Of a DNA stretch of 64,000 nt, positions 1 through 8,436 are shown in pieces. Location of the stretch: NCBI RefSeq assembly GCF_900142375.1, contig NZ_FRAR01000019.1, positions 1-64,000 on the forward strand, in the 5' to 3' direction. The position numbers were made by a program, and so were the translations under genes. The notes under the pieces are model-generated. The model saw nothing but the letters and a program-made list of their open reading frames with translations. It had not been told where the DNA came from and made no database searches. The first letter of the stretch is position 1; each line of letters begins with the position of its first letter. The DNA is from Desulforamulus aeronauticus DSM 10349. Its GTDB lineage: Bacteria; Bacillota; Desulfotomaculia; Desulfotomaculales; Desulfotomaculaceae.

Positions 1-277
1 CGGCTGAGAGAAAATTTCGCAGTAATTCATTTTCCATGGTCAAGCGCTTTATGATTTGCGCCTGCGTTTCCGGCTTCATTTTAGGACGACCTTTCGGCAG
101 CGGAGCTGCATGACGAAGTTCCACCTCTTTGCGCAATCCACACCAGCTTTGAATCGCATATCTGCTGATTCCATAAGTTTTACTCAGAGAATTAATGCTA
201 ACTCCTTGTCTATATGCCCTAATCACGGTTTCCTTTGTTTCCTCGCTGTATCGTGGCATCCCTTTTTTTCCTGACAC
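1..277 (-). CDS. IS3-type transposase OrfA-like helix-turn-helix protein, partial
   Basis: The minus strand carries an open frame that starts at a GTG (277), 7 bases after a good GGAGG site, and runs off the left edge. The visible 92 residues read MSGKKGMPRYSEETKETVIR and go on to a helix-turn-helix with the pattern GVSINSLSKTYGISRYAIQSW, then a basic stretch and KRLTMENELLRN. This resembles the first open frame of IS3/IS150-family elements, which binds the element ends and is joined to the integrase-like OrfB by a programmed frameshift. OrfB would lie left of the window. An ATG at 259 is an alternative start. The family call is firm as a transposase-type HTH and softer as to IS subgroup. Confidence 0.75.
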   Translation of the reverse strand, partial: MSGKKGMPRYSEETKETVIRAYRQGVSINSLSKTYGISRYAIQSWCGLRKEVELRHAAPLPKGRPKMKPETQAQIIKRLTMENELLRNFLSA

Positions 278-356
278 GCTAAAACCTCCAATCGTAGTTT
301 CTATCCTACGACTGGAGGCTTTTTCTTTCAATGTCTATTTTTCCTGGTTCACTACA
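1..356 (-). mobile_element. right-hand end of an IS3/IS150-like insertion sequence
   Basis: The orfA-like gene is preceded by a 34-base imperfect hairpin (286-319; 13-bp arms with one mismatch) and then by a TGTAGTGAACC sequence (minus strand, starting at 356) that looks like the terminal inverted repeat of IS150-group elements. The hairpin can block transcription entering from outside, a common feature of IS ends. The exact boundary at 356 is inferred from the TG dinucleotide; the other end is outside the window. Confidence 0.55.
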
Positions 357-454
357 ATTTTTAAAGGCTTTCTAGGCTTTTAACTTATTACGGAAGTACT
401 CGTAAATACCTTCTCTTTCTTGATAGCATCTTTGTGGGAAACCCTCCTTTTCCC

Positions 455-869
455 TCAAGCACCTTGAGGCGGTTGCTTGCAAGAAATGTCAGTTTCCTTC
501 AGCCAATCTGCCATGCTCATCAGAACCTCATCCTCAACCATCAACCCAGTGTAGTCGATGAACATTGTTACGATGCGATTTAGGCGGGAAAGCTCTATGT
601 CGCCCTCTGGTGAAAGTGGGTAGCCTTCTTGGAATTGACCCGATAGCCAACTGTAATGGTGACATCAAGGTTGAAAAAATCAACCTTGCGCTTAAATTAT
701 GGCTTCCTTCACTTTGAAATATTTCCTTTTTGGAAACAGTTGATTCGCAATCAAGTTCTTCCGTCATAGATGTTTTTTAAGTTCTTTGCAATTGCCGGAA
801 CTTGAACGTCAAATAATTCTGCCATCGCCTTTTGTGTCATCCAGAATGTTTTGTCCTCAAAAGGTGGTC
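455..869 (-). pseudogene. rhuM-like (virulence RhuM/Fic-associated family) pseudogene
   Basis: The minus strand spells successive pieces of a RhuM-family protein in different frames. First comes FEDKTFWMTQKAMAELFD followed by VPAIAKNLKNIY (about 858-755); after a frameshift ELDCESTVSKKEIFQSEG; after another FFNLDVTITVGYRVNSKKAT (about 690-625); and finally LNRIVTMFIDYTGLM and MADWLKETD before a stop at 455. Intact family members carry the same blocks in one frame (W-T-Q-x3-A-E-L-F, YNLD-IISVGYRVNS, LNRIVTMYLDYAE). Here there are at least two frameshifts, an internal deletion after the SKKAT block, and no start. The 5' end is replaced by the terminal CRISPR repeat. The function of RhuM proteins is poorly known; this copy cannot make a normal product. 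Confidence 0.8.
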
Positions 870-1755
870 CACTCCTGCAGAGTGCGACACCTTTATGTAG
901 TGAATGCCATCTAAGGTTAATAAATTTAAATCCACGCACTCCTGCAGAGTGCGACGACAACATCATGAAGTAATATATGGTTACGGAGGATTTAAATCCA
1001 CGCACTCCTGCAGAGTGCGACGGTAAAGATCGAATCGTCCCAGTCTCTCCAAAAATACAATTTAAATCCACGCACTCCTGCAGAGTGCGACACAGATATA
1101 AGCAAGACTTGTATGATGCCATATGATTTAAATCCACGCACTCCTGCAGAGTGCGACGTTAGATGAAGTAATGACTGCTGGTACTAACAGAATTTAAATC
1201 CACGCACTCCTGCAGAGTGCGACCGTTTGCTGTAGGAATTATAGCATCTATCCAGCCAATTTAAATCCACGCACTCCTGCAGAGTGCGACAAGCAAGTTA
1301 ACCAGCGTCCTACCCTTAACCCTCGATTTAAATCCACGCACTCCTGCAGAGTGCGACGGGTTCTTCTGACTCGCTGGCGTTCTTCTTCTTTATTTAAATC
1401 CACGCACTCCTGCAGAGTGCGACCTTGTTGGTACAGCTCTAAGCTCCATGTAAGCCCATTTAAATCCACGCACTCCTGCAGAGTGCGACATCACCACCTT
1501 CCTTCGGTTTACGATGTCAAAAAATTTAAATCCACGCACTCCTGCAGAGTGCGACCGAACTCACGGGATTTTCCTGGAGGTATTATTCAATTTAAATCCA
1601 CGCACTCCTGCAGAGTGCGACTCGTGTTAGGCGATATGGCTGATATCATCGACGAGATTTAAATCCACGCACTCCTGCAGAGTGCGACGTGAGCAATCTC
1701 ATATAAGTCATCTAGGTTCACCTATTTAAATCCACGCACTCCTGCAGAGTGCGAC
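857..1755 (-). CRISPR. Subtype I-C-type CRISPR array, 13 full repeats plus one degenerate
   Basis: Thirteen identical 32-base repeats start at 924, 990, 1060, 1126, 1192, 1259, 1326, 1392, 1458, 1524, 1590, 1657 and 1724, separated by unique spacers of 34-38 bases. A fourteenth repeat ending at 888 keeps only its last 19 plus-strand bases. Read on the minus strand the repeat begins GTCGC, has a 7-bp stem CGCACTC/GAGTGCG and ends GTGGATTTAAAT, which matches the subtype I-C repeat pattern (GTCGC...GTGGATTGAAAT). Decay of the repeat at the low-coordinate end, together with the motif orientation, puts the leader on the right (from 1756) and transcription leftward. No cas gene is visible in the window, so the effector proteins must be encoded elsewhere or be absent. 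Confidence 0.97.
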
Positions 1756-1924
1756 AGCGGCATATTGGAATGCCTGATAACAAAGCGTTTTACAGCTTTG
1801 TTTTGCGAACCCTATTTTTTAAGGGGTCTTTTATAGACACATTCGGGAAATAAAAGCGCTCAGGCCTTTATATTCCTGCGGTGCGAACCTCCTAGGAAAT
1901 TGATGTGCACTAAAGGTTCGCACC
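1756..1924 (-). promoter_or_regulatory. CRISPR leader with nested inverted repeats
   Basis: This non-coding stretch separates the newest repeat from the 3' end of recA. It holds three inverted repeats: GGCAT/ATGCC (1759-1774) touching the first repeat, ACAAAGC/GCTTTGT (1780-1801), and an 11-bp pair GGTGCGAACCT/AGGTTCGCACC (1880-1890 and 1914-1924). A further copy of the TGCGAACC core sits at 1804-1811. Leader-proximal palindromes of this kind are plausible sites for spacer integration and for the array promoter. The right boundary is an estimate. Confidence 0.65.
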
Positions 1925-1984
1925 AGTAATCAGACGCCGCCAGAATTATAAGTTTCTTTAGCGCCGTAGTGCTTTTTGGATGTA

Positions 1985-3046
1985 CTACATACTATCTTCT
2001 TCGATCTCGTTTTCTACAGAAGATCCTTCGGTGAAGGGCAGCTCAACATTACCAAGCGCTAGTTTTTCCCGCACTAGACGTTCAATTTCTTGAGCTAGCT
2101 CGGGCCGCTCTTTAAATAATTCTTTAGCATTCTCCCGGCCCTGTCCCAATCTCTCCTCGCCATAGGAATACCAGGCTCCACTCTTATTGACAATCTTTAA
2201 TTCAGTAGCTACATCTAAGAGGCTTCCTTCTTTCGAAATACCTGTACCATACATAATGTCAAACTCTGCCAGTTTAAAAGGAGGGGCCACTTTGTTTTTG
2301 ACAATTTTCACTTTGGTTCGGCTACCGATAATATCGGTACCCTGCTTTATATTCTCACTCTTACGAACCTCCATACGAACGGAAGCATAGAACTTTAAAG
2401 CACGTCCCCCGGTGGTTACTTCCGGTGACCCATAGATAACTCCTACTTTTTCCCGGATTTGGTTAATGAAAATAACGATGGTTTTAGACTTACTAACAAC
2501 ACCTGTGAGCTTACGCAGAGCCTGAGACATCAGCCTGGCGTGCAATCCCACATGGCTGTCACCCATTTCCCCCTCAATTTCGGCCCGAGGAACCAGCGCA
2601 GCCACCGAATCCACTACCACCACATCAAGAGCGCCACTGCGAACCAGTGCCTCGCATATTTCCAGGGCCTGCTCCCCTGTGTCCGGTTGTGAAACTAACA
2701 GGTTTGCGGTATCTACACCTAACCGCCGGGCATAAACTGGGTCTAGGGCGTGTTCTGCATCAATAAAGGCGGCCATGCCGTTTTTTTTCTGAGCCTCAGC
2801 AATTACATGCAAAGCCACGGTGGTTTTACCCGAAGATTCCGGTCCGTAGACCTCTATCACCCGCCCCTGAGGCAGGCCACCTACTCCCAAGGCAATGTCC
2901 AACGATAAAGCGCCGGTTGAAATGACCTCGATGTTCAGTTTCGTTGATTCCCCTAATTTCATAATAGACCCTTTACCAAAACTTTTCTCAATGTTTGCCA
3001 GGGCTAATTCAAGGGCTTTTTGTTTATCGGGTTGTTTATCGGACAT
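1985..3046 (-). CDS. recA: Recombinase RecA
   Basis: RecA forms ATP-dependent filaments on single-stranded DNA, drives strand exchange and triggers LexA self-cleavage. The 353-residue product has Walker [10 protein letters not shown] (about 68-76), the [21 protein letters not shown] core, the loop-2 region [20 protein letters not shown], and an acidic tail EIEEDSM; length and motifs are those of a complete RecA. I use the ATG at 3046 because it follows GGAAGGAG; an upstream in-frame extension (to 3106) runs through the promoter and LexA box and is not credible. recA is transcribed alone from the LexA-controlled promoter at 3069-3122. In Bacillus it also follows cinA; here a DEAD-box helicase gene lies between the two. 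Confidence 0.98.
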   Translation of the reverse strand: MSDKQPDKQKALELALANIEKSFGKGSIMKLGESTKLNIEVISTGALSLDIALGVGGLPQGRVIEVYGPESSGKTTVALHVIAEAQKKNGMAAFIDAEHALDPVYARRLGVDTANLLVSQPDTGEQALEICEALVRSGALDVVVVDSVAALVPRAEIEGEMGDSHVGLHARLMSQALRKLTGVVSKSKTIVIFINQIREKVGVIYGSPEVTTGGRALKFYASVRMEVRKSENIKQGTDIIGSRTKVKIVKNKVAPPFKLAEFDIMYGTGISKEGSLLDVATELKIVNKSGAWYSYGEERLGQGRENAKELFKERPELAQEIERLVREKLALGNVELPFTEGSSVENEIEEDSM

Positions 3047-3068
3047 GAAAAAACTCCTTCCACAAAGG

Positions 3069-3122
3069 TAAACATATGTTCGATTTGCTACCATTATACG
3101 GCACATTTGGTCAACCAGTCAA
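3069..3122 (-). promoter_or_regulatory. recA promoter with LexA (SOS) box
   Basis: On the minus strand there is TTGACT (3122-3117), an 18-base spacer, TATAAT (3098-3093), then CGAACATATGTTTA (3082-3069). The last element matches the Gram-positive LexA box CGAAC-N4-GTTYG at all but the final position and overlaps the expected transcription start, so LexA bound there should block the promoter. This supports DNA-damage control of recA. Confidence 0.85.
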
Positions 3123-3152
3123 TTAAAAAATACCAAAAAGCTGATACAAAAG

Positions 3153-3185
3153 GGAATGGCGCAAATAACAGTTTTGCGCCATTCC
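3153..3185 (-). terminator. Terminator after the DEAD-box helicase gene
   Basis: A 13-bp stem (GGAATGGCGCAAA and its complement) with a 6-7-base loop lies 20 bases beyond the helicase stop and is followed on the minus strand by CCCTTTTGT. It separates the cinA-helicase unit from recA. Confidence 0.8.
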
Positions 3186-3203
3186 TTTAATTTGCATGAT
3201 GAA

Positions 3204-4805
3204 TTATTTTCTGGCCCTGGCAGGTTCTACAAACAGCCTGCGACCTTTAAACTGCTGTCTATGCAGACAGCTCATAACGCAATTAGCCCAGTCTTGGGGT
3301 ACTTCCACAAAACTGAAATTATCATAAATATTAATACTGCCAATCTTATTACCGGGAATACCGGATTCATCTGCCATCAACTTAATAATTTCGGTAACAG
3401 AAGTACCATCCTTACGTCCCAGGGTAAAGAAGAGTCGAACCATTCCCGGTCTCGCTCCGGTATTGCCAAAATCAACAGCATTATTAAGTTCCACTTCATC
3501 TCTTTCGGGTTCTAAATCCAGGGATAGCTTAAGGGCAGCGGCGGCAATATCCATGGCATCATACTCATCGATCAAGGAATCCACAATAGAACGGTAGTAG
3601 CTTAATTTCCCTTCTTCCATAAGATTAAGCAAGCGATCTTTGATTCCTTCCTTTTGCCGCTCCACTACGTCAGCTGCGCTGGGCAAATGTTCTCTTTTAA
3701 TTCTGCTTTTCGTAATGTTTTCAATCAACCTAAGCTGGCGATACTCCCGAGGATTGATAATGGTAATAGCTACCCCAGATCTGCCCGCCCGTCCGGTGCG
3801 TCCTATCCGGTGAACGTAAAATTCGGGGTCTTGGGGAATATCATAGTTGATTACGTGGGAAACGCCCTCAATATCCAGCCCTCGGGCTGCCACATCTGTG
3901 GCTACCAACAGTTCTGCATCCCCCGAACGGAACTGGCGCATCACACTATTTCTTTGCTGCTGACTGAGATCACCATGCAGGGGAGCAGCGGTATAACCCC
4001 TGGTTTGTAATCCTGCTACCAATTCATCCACACCACGCTTGGTACGGCAGAATACAATTCCCTGGCTAATATCGGTTACGTCCAACAACCTGCACAGCGC
4101 CTCTAATTTAAACTTTTCAGGTACTTCATAATATACCTGCTCTATTTGGGGTAATGTTAGATTGGTTTTACTTACCGTTACATATTTTGGACTGGTCATA
4201 TATTGGCGAGATAATCTAACTATCTCCTCAGGCATGGTAGCAGAGAAAAGCAGCGTCTGGCGTTCCGAAGGAGTATGGCGAAGAATCTCTTCAATATCCT
4301 CCACAAAGCCCATATCTAGCATTTCATCGGCTTCATCCAGCACCACTATATTGACCCGATCCACTTTCAAAGTATGTCGTCTCAAATGGTCTAACAGACG
4401 GCCGGGAGTTCCCACCACCACCTGGACTCCCTGACGAAGGGTTCTAATTTGGCGATCGATGGATTGTCCGCCGTAAATAGGCACTACCCTGATACGACAG
4501 TACCGGCCAATTTTACCAATCTCTTCGGCGACTTGAATAGCCAGTTCCCTGGTAGGGGTAATAATTAGGGTTTGAACATCCCTGTTCCTAAAATCCAATT
4601 TCTCAATTATGGGAATACTAAAGGCCGCGGTTTTACCCGTACCAGTCTGAGCCTGACCAATAATATCATGCCCTTCTAATACCTGCGGCACAGCCAACTG
4701 CTGAATGGGGGTAGGCTCTTCAAAGCCCATTTCTACGAGTCCTTCGACAATTCTGCGATTAAGTTCTAGTTCACCAAATAATTTTGTTGTTTTAACGTGG
4801 TTCAT
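3204..4805 (-). CDS. DEAD-box ATP-dependent RNA helicase with DbpA-type RNA-binding tail
   Basis: This 533-residue protein unwinds short RNA duplexes using ATP and probably serves in ribosome assembly or mRNA turnover at low temperature. It shows the ordered DEAD-box motifs: Q motif (PTPIQQLAVP), AQTGTGKT, PTRELAIQ, TPGRLLDH, DEAD, SATMP, then ATDVAARGLDI and HRIGRTGRAG. The last 75 residues (GMVRLFFTLGRKDGTSV... to FVEP) are a DbpA/CsdA-type RNA-binding fold. The ATG at 4805 follows AAGGAA. It starts 26 bases after cinA and shares its direction, so the two are likely cotranscribed. Overall it is of the CshA/DeaD class; I cannot tell which paralogue from sequence alone. Confidence 0.93.
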   Translation of the reverse strand: MNHVKTTKLFGELELNRRIVEGLVEMGFEEPTPIQQLAVPQVLEGHDIIGQAQTGTGKTAAFSIPIIEKLDFRNRDVQTLIITPTRELAIQVAEEIGKIGRYCRIRVVPIYGGQSIDRQIRTLRQGVQVVVGTPGRLLDHLRRHTLKVDRVNIVVLDEADEMLDMGFVEDIEEILRHTPSERQTLLFSATMPEEIVRLSRQYMTSPKYVTVSKTNLTLPQIEQVYYEVPEKFKLEALCRLLDVTDISQGIVFCRTKRGVDELVAGLQTRGYTAAPLHGDLSQQQRNSVMRQFRSGDAELLVATDVAARGLDIEGVSHVINYDIPQDPEFYVHRIGRTGRAGRSGVAITIINPREYRQLRLIENITKSRIKREHLPSAADVVERQKEGIKDRLLNLMEEGKLSYYRSIVDSLIDEYDAMDIAAAALKLSLDLEPERDEVELNNAVDFGNTGARPGMVRLFFTLGRKDGTSVTEIIKLMADESGIPGNKIGSINIYDNFSFVEVPQDWANCVMSCLHRQQFKGRRLFVEPARARK

Positions 4806-4831
4806 CCAGTTCCTTCTTTCACCATATAAAA

Positions 4832-6067
4832 TTATTTTCCCTGTAAAAAATGCTTCGCCATTTTCAAAGCGGCATTGACAGTGCCGTTACGAATGGCTTT
4901 TCGTTCGCCGGGAAAGCGATATTCCCTAAAACATATCCCCGTTGGGGATGATAGAGCAATATAAACCAAACCTACGGGTTTCCCTTCACTGACAGTGGGA
5001 CCAGCTACACCGGTTACAGCTAAACCAATACTGCAACCCAATTCCCGACGTACCCCCTCTGCCATAGCAATGGCTGTTTGGCGACTTACTGCACCAAATT
5101 GAGCCAACATATCGGCGGGCACTCGTAACAGCTTCTCCTTCACCTGATTGTTGTAAGCTACAATCCCACCCATCAAGTAACGAGAAGCACCGGGTATTTC
5201 GGATAATCTGGCCTCTAGAAGTCCACCGGTACAGGACTCAGCAACACCGATGGTTAAACCGGCATCCAGCAAGAGTTGACCTACCACTTGCTCAATCTTT
5301 TCATCGTCTTCAGCAAAAATATACTGAAACAGTCGGCGGCGCACCTGGTCTGACAGATTATGCACCAAATTAGTCGCTTCTTCCAGGGTAGCACCCTGGC
5401 CGGTTATCCGCACTTCTACAACACCCGGTTGTACCAGGAAAGCAATTTCGGGATTGGCCATCCCACATAGGTCATCTATCACTTCCTGGACTGTACTTTC
5501 ACCAATGCCTGTTAGGTAAAATGTCTTGGAAGTACAGAGGGTTCCCCGGTGAGGCAAGCTGTTTAGGTAAGAAACCACTGATTTTTCAAACATGGTTTCC
5601 AATTCCCAAGGGGGTCCCGGTAAGATAATGATCGCTTTTTTATCTTCCTCAACAATTGCCCCCGGAGCAGTTCCTCTGGTGTTGGGCAATATTCTGGCCC
5701 CTTCTGGAAAGTAAGCCTGTTTGGTATTGTTGTCAGGCATTTCCATGCCCCGGTTGGCAAAATGATCTCGAATGGCTACCAATGAAGCTTCATCCAGCTT
5801 CATGTCCAGTTCTAATACCTCTGCCACTGTTTCTTTTGTTAAGTCATCAATTGTCGGTCCCAAACCACCGGTAATAAAGATAAGGTCAGCTCGTTCCAGT
5901 GCCTGCAGCAGAACCAGACCCATACGGCCCCAATAATCTCCCACTGTAGTGTGCTGTATAACTTCGATGCCCATATCCGTTAGACGCCTTCCTAAATATT
6001 GGGCATGGGAATTTAATACCTCTCCAACCAGCAATTCGGTACCTGTAAAGATAATTTCTGCCTGCAC
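4832..6067 (-). CDS. cinA: CinA-type protein (NMN amidohydrolase/ADP-ribose pyrophosphatase family)
   Basis: The 411-residue product has both CinA halves. The N-terminal MoCF/COG1058 domain shows EIIFTGTELLVGEVLNSH and TGGLGPTIDDLT; the C-terminal amidase domain shows GVAESCTGGLLEARLSEIPG and VTGVAGP. Family members recycle pyridine nucleotides (nicotinamide mononucleotide deamidation), and the gene often neighbours recA, where it was first linked to competence. I place the start at GTG 6067 after GTGAGGG; a GTG at 6082 overlaps that ribosome-binding site. The next gene starts 26 bases downstream. Confidence 0.93.
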   Translation of the reverse strand: MQAEIIFTGTELLVGEVLNSHAQYLGRRLTDMGIEVIQHTTVGDYWGRMGLVLLQALERADLIFITGGLGPTIDDLTKETVAEVLELDMKLDEASLVAIRDHFANRGMEMPDNNTKQAYFPEGARILPNTRGTAPGAIVEEDKKAIIILPGPPWELETMFEKSVVSYLNSLPHRGTLCTSKTFYLTGIGESTVQEVIDDLCGMANPEIAFLVQPGVVEVRITGQGATLEEATNLVHNLSDQVRRRLFQYIFAEDDEKIEQVVGQLLLDAGLTIGVAESCTGGLLEARLSEIPGASRYLMGGIVAYNNQVKEKLLRVPADMLAQFGAVSRQTAIAMAEGVRRELGCSIGLAVTGVAGPTVSEGKPVGLVYIALSSPTGICFREYRFPGERKAIRNGTVNAALKMAKHFLQGK

Positions 6068-6149
6068 AATAAATACCCTCACTTCTGGTTTATAGCTACC
6101 ATATATTTTTATTCGCCGATACCATTGTTTTCCCTTTCATAAAATAGAA

Positions 6150-6177
6150 AAAAGAGACCATTTAACTAGTCTCTTTT
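6150..6177 (-). terminator. Terminator after the ftsH-like gene
   Basis: A 9-bp stem AAAAGAGAC/GTCTCTTTT with a 10-base loop stands just past the stop at 6200 and runs into TTTTTTC on the minus strand. Confidence 0.8.
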
Positions 6178-6199
6178 ATAATTTCCATTATTTCACAAA

Positions 6200-7684
6200 T
6201 TATGCAGCGTTTTGACCAGACAGTAAGGCTCTAAATTCTTCACCAGAGATTTTTTCTTTTTCTAGCAAGACGGCCATCGTAACAGTCAAGAATTCTTTAT
6301 GGTTGTTCATATACTCTACAACACGCTCTTCTTGTCCATTGATAATTTCCGAAACCACCGTATGCTTCATCTCCCCGGGGAGATGCTCCAAACTTACCAC
6401 CCCTAGTCTGGACATACCGGATTTAATGATGGTTTCTGCGGTTTGCAAAGCCTTTTCGTAGTCATTGGAAGCACCCGTACTACGATTGCTATATACCACC
6501 TCTTCAGCCACCGCTCCGGCCAGCATGATGGAAATCTGGTTTTCCAAATAGTCTCTGGTGTATAAATAGATGTCATCTTCCGGGTTCTGCCTCATATAGC
6601 CAAGGGCACCACCCCTGGATGTAACTGTTAAAGTAGATACTGATCCTGGCCGAACCAATTCACTAATCAGAGCATGACCAATTTCGTGAACTGCCACCCG
6701 CTTCAATTCTTCCGGGTTGGGGCGGCGATCCAGCTTTTCACCCATAATTACTTTATCAATGGCCTCATGAAAATGGCGATAATAGATTTGTTTTTCTTCT
6801 TCCCGCATAGCCAAAATAGCCGCTTCATTGGCTAAACTTTCCAGATGAGCTCCAGAAAAGCCAAAGGTTTCTTTAGCAATTTGCGTAAGATCCACATCTT
6901 CAGCCAAAGGTTTATTTCTTGTATGGAGTTTTAAAATTTCAAAACGACCCACTTTATCAGGTAAATCCACCTTTACCTGACGGTCAAAACGTCCCGGTCG
7001 CAACAATGCTGGGTCCATCATATCCACACGGTTGGTAGCCGCCATAATTAAAAGTCGGACATTATCATCCACTTTCAATCCATCCATCTCCACCAACAAA
7101 GCATTGAGAGTTTGGTCATACTCCATATGGCTGGAGTTAGAGCCTCGTTTAGTAGCCAATACCTCAATCTCATCAATAAAGATAATGGCACTTCTTTTCT
7201 TTTGTTTATTGGCAGTTTCTCGTGCACTTTGAAACAACTTACGTACCCGCTGGGCACCAACACCCGCGTACATTTCCACGAAATCAGAACCGCTGGCGGA
7301 TACAAATACCGAATCAGTATAGCTGGCAGCAGCCCTAGCCATTAAGGTTTTTCCGGTACCTGGAGGCCCCGTCATGAGAATTCCTTTTAAAGGGCGAATA
7401 CCTAAGTTTTGAATTTTTTGATGGTTCCTGATAAAATCCAATGCTTCTTTCAGTTCTTTAATAGCAGAACCTTGTCCACCAATATCGTCAAAGTTAATTT
7501 CTTGTTTTCTCGGTATAGGGGATGAATTACCAAAACCAGACTTCACCATACCTTTCGTGTTGGCCAGATAATAAAGGGCTCCACCAAAGATGGCCAAGAA
7601 GAGAAGTGGTGTTAAATCATACCCTGCCACAAGACCAAAGACCAGTAATGCTGCCAGTAAACCCAAACTAATTTCCTTGAGCAA
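6200..7684 (-). CDS. Short FtsH-like membrane AAA+ zinc protease
   Basis: This is an ATP-driven, membrane-anchored protease related to FtsH. It has two hydrophobic segments close together (about 5-20 and 25-42), then an AAA+ module (GPPGTGKT about 106-113, Walker B IIFIDEIE, second region of homology ATNRVDMMDPALLRPGRFDR) and an M41 peptidase with the zinc site HEIGH (about 333-337) and the later SNDYEKA block that supplies the acidic ligand. At 494 residues it is well below the roughly 600-650 of standard FtsH. The loss is mainly the extracytoplasmic domain normally found between the two membrane helices. The TTG at 7684 fits the GGAGG (8-base gap) better than the GTG at 7693, which abuts it. 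It overlaps the upstream membrane-protein gene by 17 bases, which suggests coupled translation. A general FtsH probably exists elsewhere. Confidence 0.88.
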   Translation of the reverse strand: MLKEISLGLLAALLVFGLVAGYDLTPLLFLAIFGGALYYLANTKGMVKSGFGNSSPIPRKQEINFDDIGGQGSAIKELKEALDFIRNHQKIQNLGIRPLKGILMTGPPGTGKTLMARAAASYTDSVFVSASGSDFVEMYAGVGAQRVRKLFQSARETANKQKKRSAIIFIDEIEVLATKRGSNSSHMEYDQTLNALLVEMDGLKVDDNVRLLIMAATNRVDMMDPALLRPGRFDRQVKVDLPDKVGRFEILKLHTRNKPLAEDVDLTQIAKETFGFSGAHLESLANEAAILAMREEEKQIYYRHFHEAIDKVIMGEKLDRRPNPEELKRVAVHEIGHALISELVRPGSVSTLTVTSRGGALGYMRQNPEDDIYLYTRDYLENQISIMLAGAVAEEVVYSNRSTGASNDYEKALQTAETIIKSGMSRLGVVSLEHLPGEMKHTVVSEIINGQEERVVEYMNNHKEFLTVTMAVLLEKEKISGEEFRALLSGQNAA

Positions 7685-8234
7685 TTTTGCCACCTCCTTG
7701 GGAAGTCAACTCAGCAAAATCCTGTCTGGGAATTACTTTATGCAGGTAATGACCATCTTTTTTCGTTAACTGAATATAGATATTATTTTGATCCACATAG
7801 ACCTTGCTCTCGGCCCCTTGTTTATGGGCGGCTTGCTCTACCCTTGCGGCAACCTCGGGAAAATTGCCCGTAACCTGAGCCTGATAAATTACGTGGTGAC
7901 TATCATAAAAAACCTCTTCCAAAGAAGCATCTGATTGGCTAATCAATTCCAATTGAAAGAGTTTTTTACCCATTACTTGATTGATTAGCTCTTGCAGTTC
8001 TTGATAGGCTGACATTAAGTTTTTTGTGTCTTTCACTAATTTAATTTTAACCATTGCCACAGGTTTACCCTGGTCAATTTTAAACTCTTCCACCAGTTTG
8101 TCTTCGGCCAAAGCTTTGTTTAACGGCTGTTGAAAGTTATATTCTTGATAGGCCCACTGGCCCCCAAAGGCAATAGCCAGTCCAAAAACAAAAGCTAACA
8201 AAACAATTGGCAGCTTAAGGCCGCTCCACTGCAT
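7668..8234 (-). CDS. Unknown single-pass membrane protein, partner gene of the ftsH-like protease
   Basis: I do not recognise the family. The 188-residue product has one N-terminal membrane helix (LPIVLLAFVFGLAIAFGG, about 7-24) preceded by a lysine. This predicts cytoplasmic N-terminus and an outside domain of about 160 residues with mixed alpha/beta character and no cysteines. Of three clustered in-frame ATGs I use 8234, which is 8 bases from AGGA; 8243 and 8240 sit on the ribosome-binding site. Its 3' end overlaps the short FtsH-like gene, so the two proteins are probably made together and may interact. No promoter was clear in the 190 bases upstream. Confidence 0.75.
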   Translation of the reverse strand: MQWSGLKLPIVLLAFVFGLAIAFGGQWAYQEYNFQQPLNKALAEDKLVEEFKIDQGKPVAMVKIKLVKDTKNLMSAYQELQELINQVMGKKLFQLELISQSDASLEEVFYDSHHVIYQAQVTGNFPEVAARVEQAAHKQGAESKVYVDQNNIYIQLTKKDGHYLHKVIPRQDFAELTSQGGGKIAQGN

Positions 8235-8402
8235 GGCCATCATCCTTTCCAGGTTTAGTACTGATCAAACGCTATATCATTATACCATGATCGTATATAC
8301 GATTCTTTATGAAACAAATGGAAATAAAAAATAGAAAAACTTGGCTTACTTACCTGCTTGCTTGTGACCTTTAGGTTATGACCTAAGAATGCAAATACAA
8401 AA

Positions 8403-8436
8403 AAAATCAGGATGTCGAAACGACTTCCTGATTTTT
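8403..8436 (-). terminator. Terminator at the end of pgsA
   Basis: On the minus strand AAATCAGGA and AGTCG pair with CGAC and TCCTGATTT around a TTT loop (one T/T mismatch), followed by TTTTTTTTG. The hairpin begins at the pgsA stop codon. Confidence 0.88.

Noticed and set aside
751-1662. Open frames running through the CRISPR array
   Set aside because: They arise because the repeat has no stop in these frames; the translation is repeat-spacer-repeat. The end of one of them is the real rhuM fragment, listed as pseudogene.
1880-1924. The 11-bp leader palindrome as a recA terminator
   Set aside because: It lies past recA and could form a hairpin, but it has a 23-base loop and no T tract, so a leader role is more likely.
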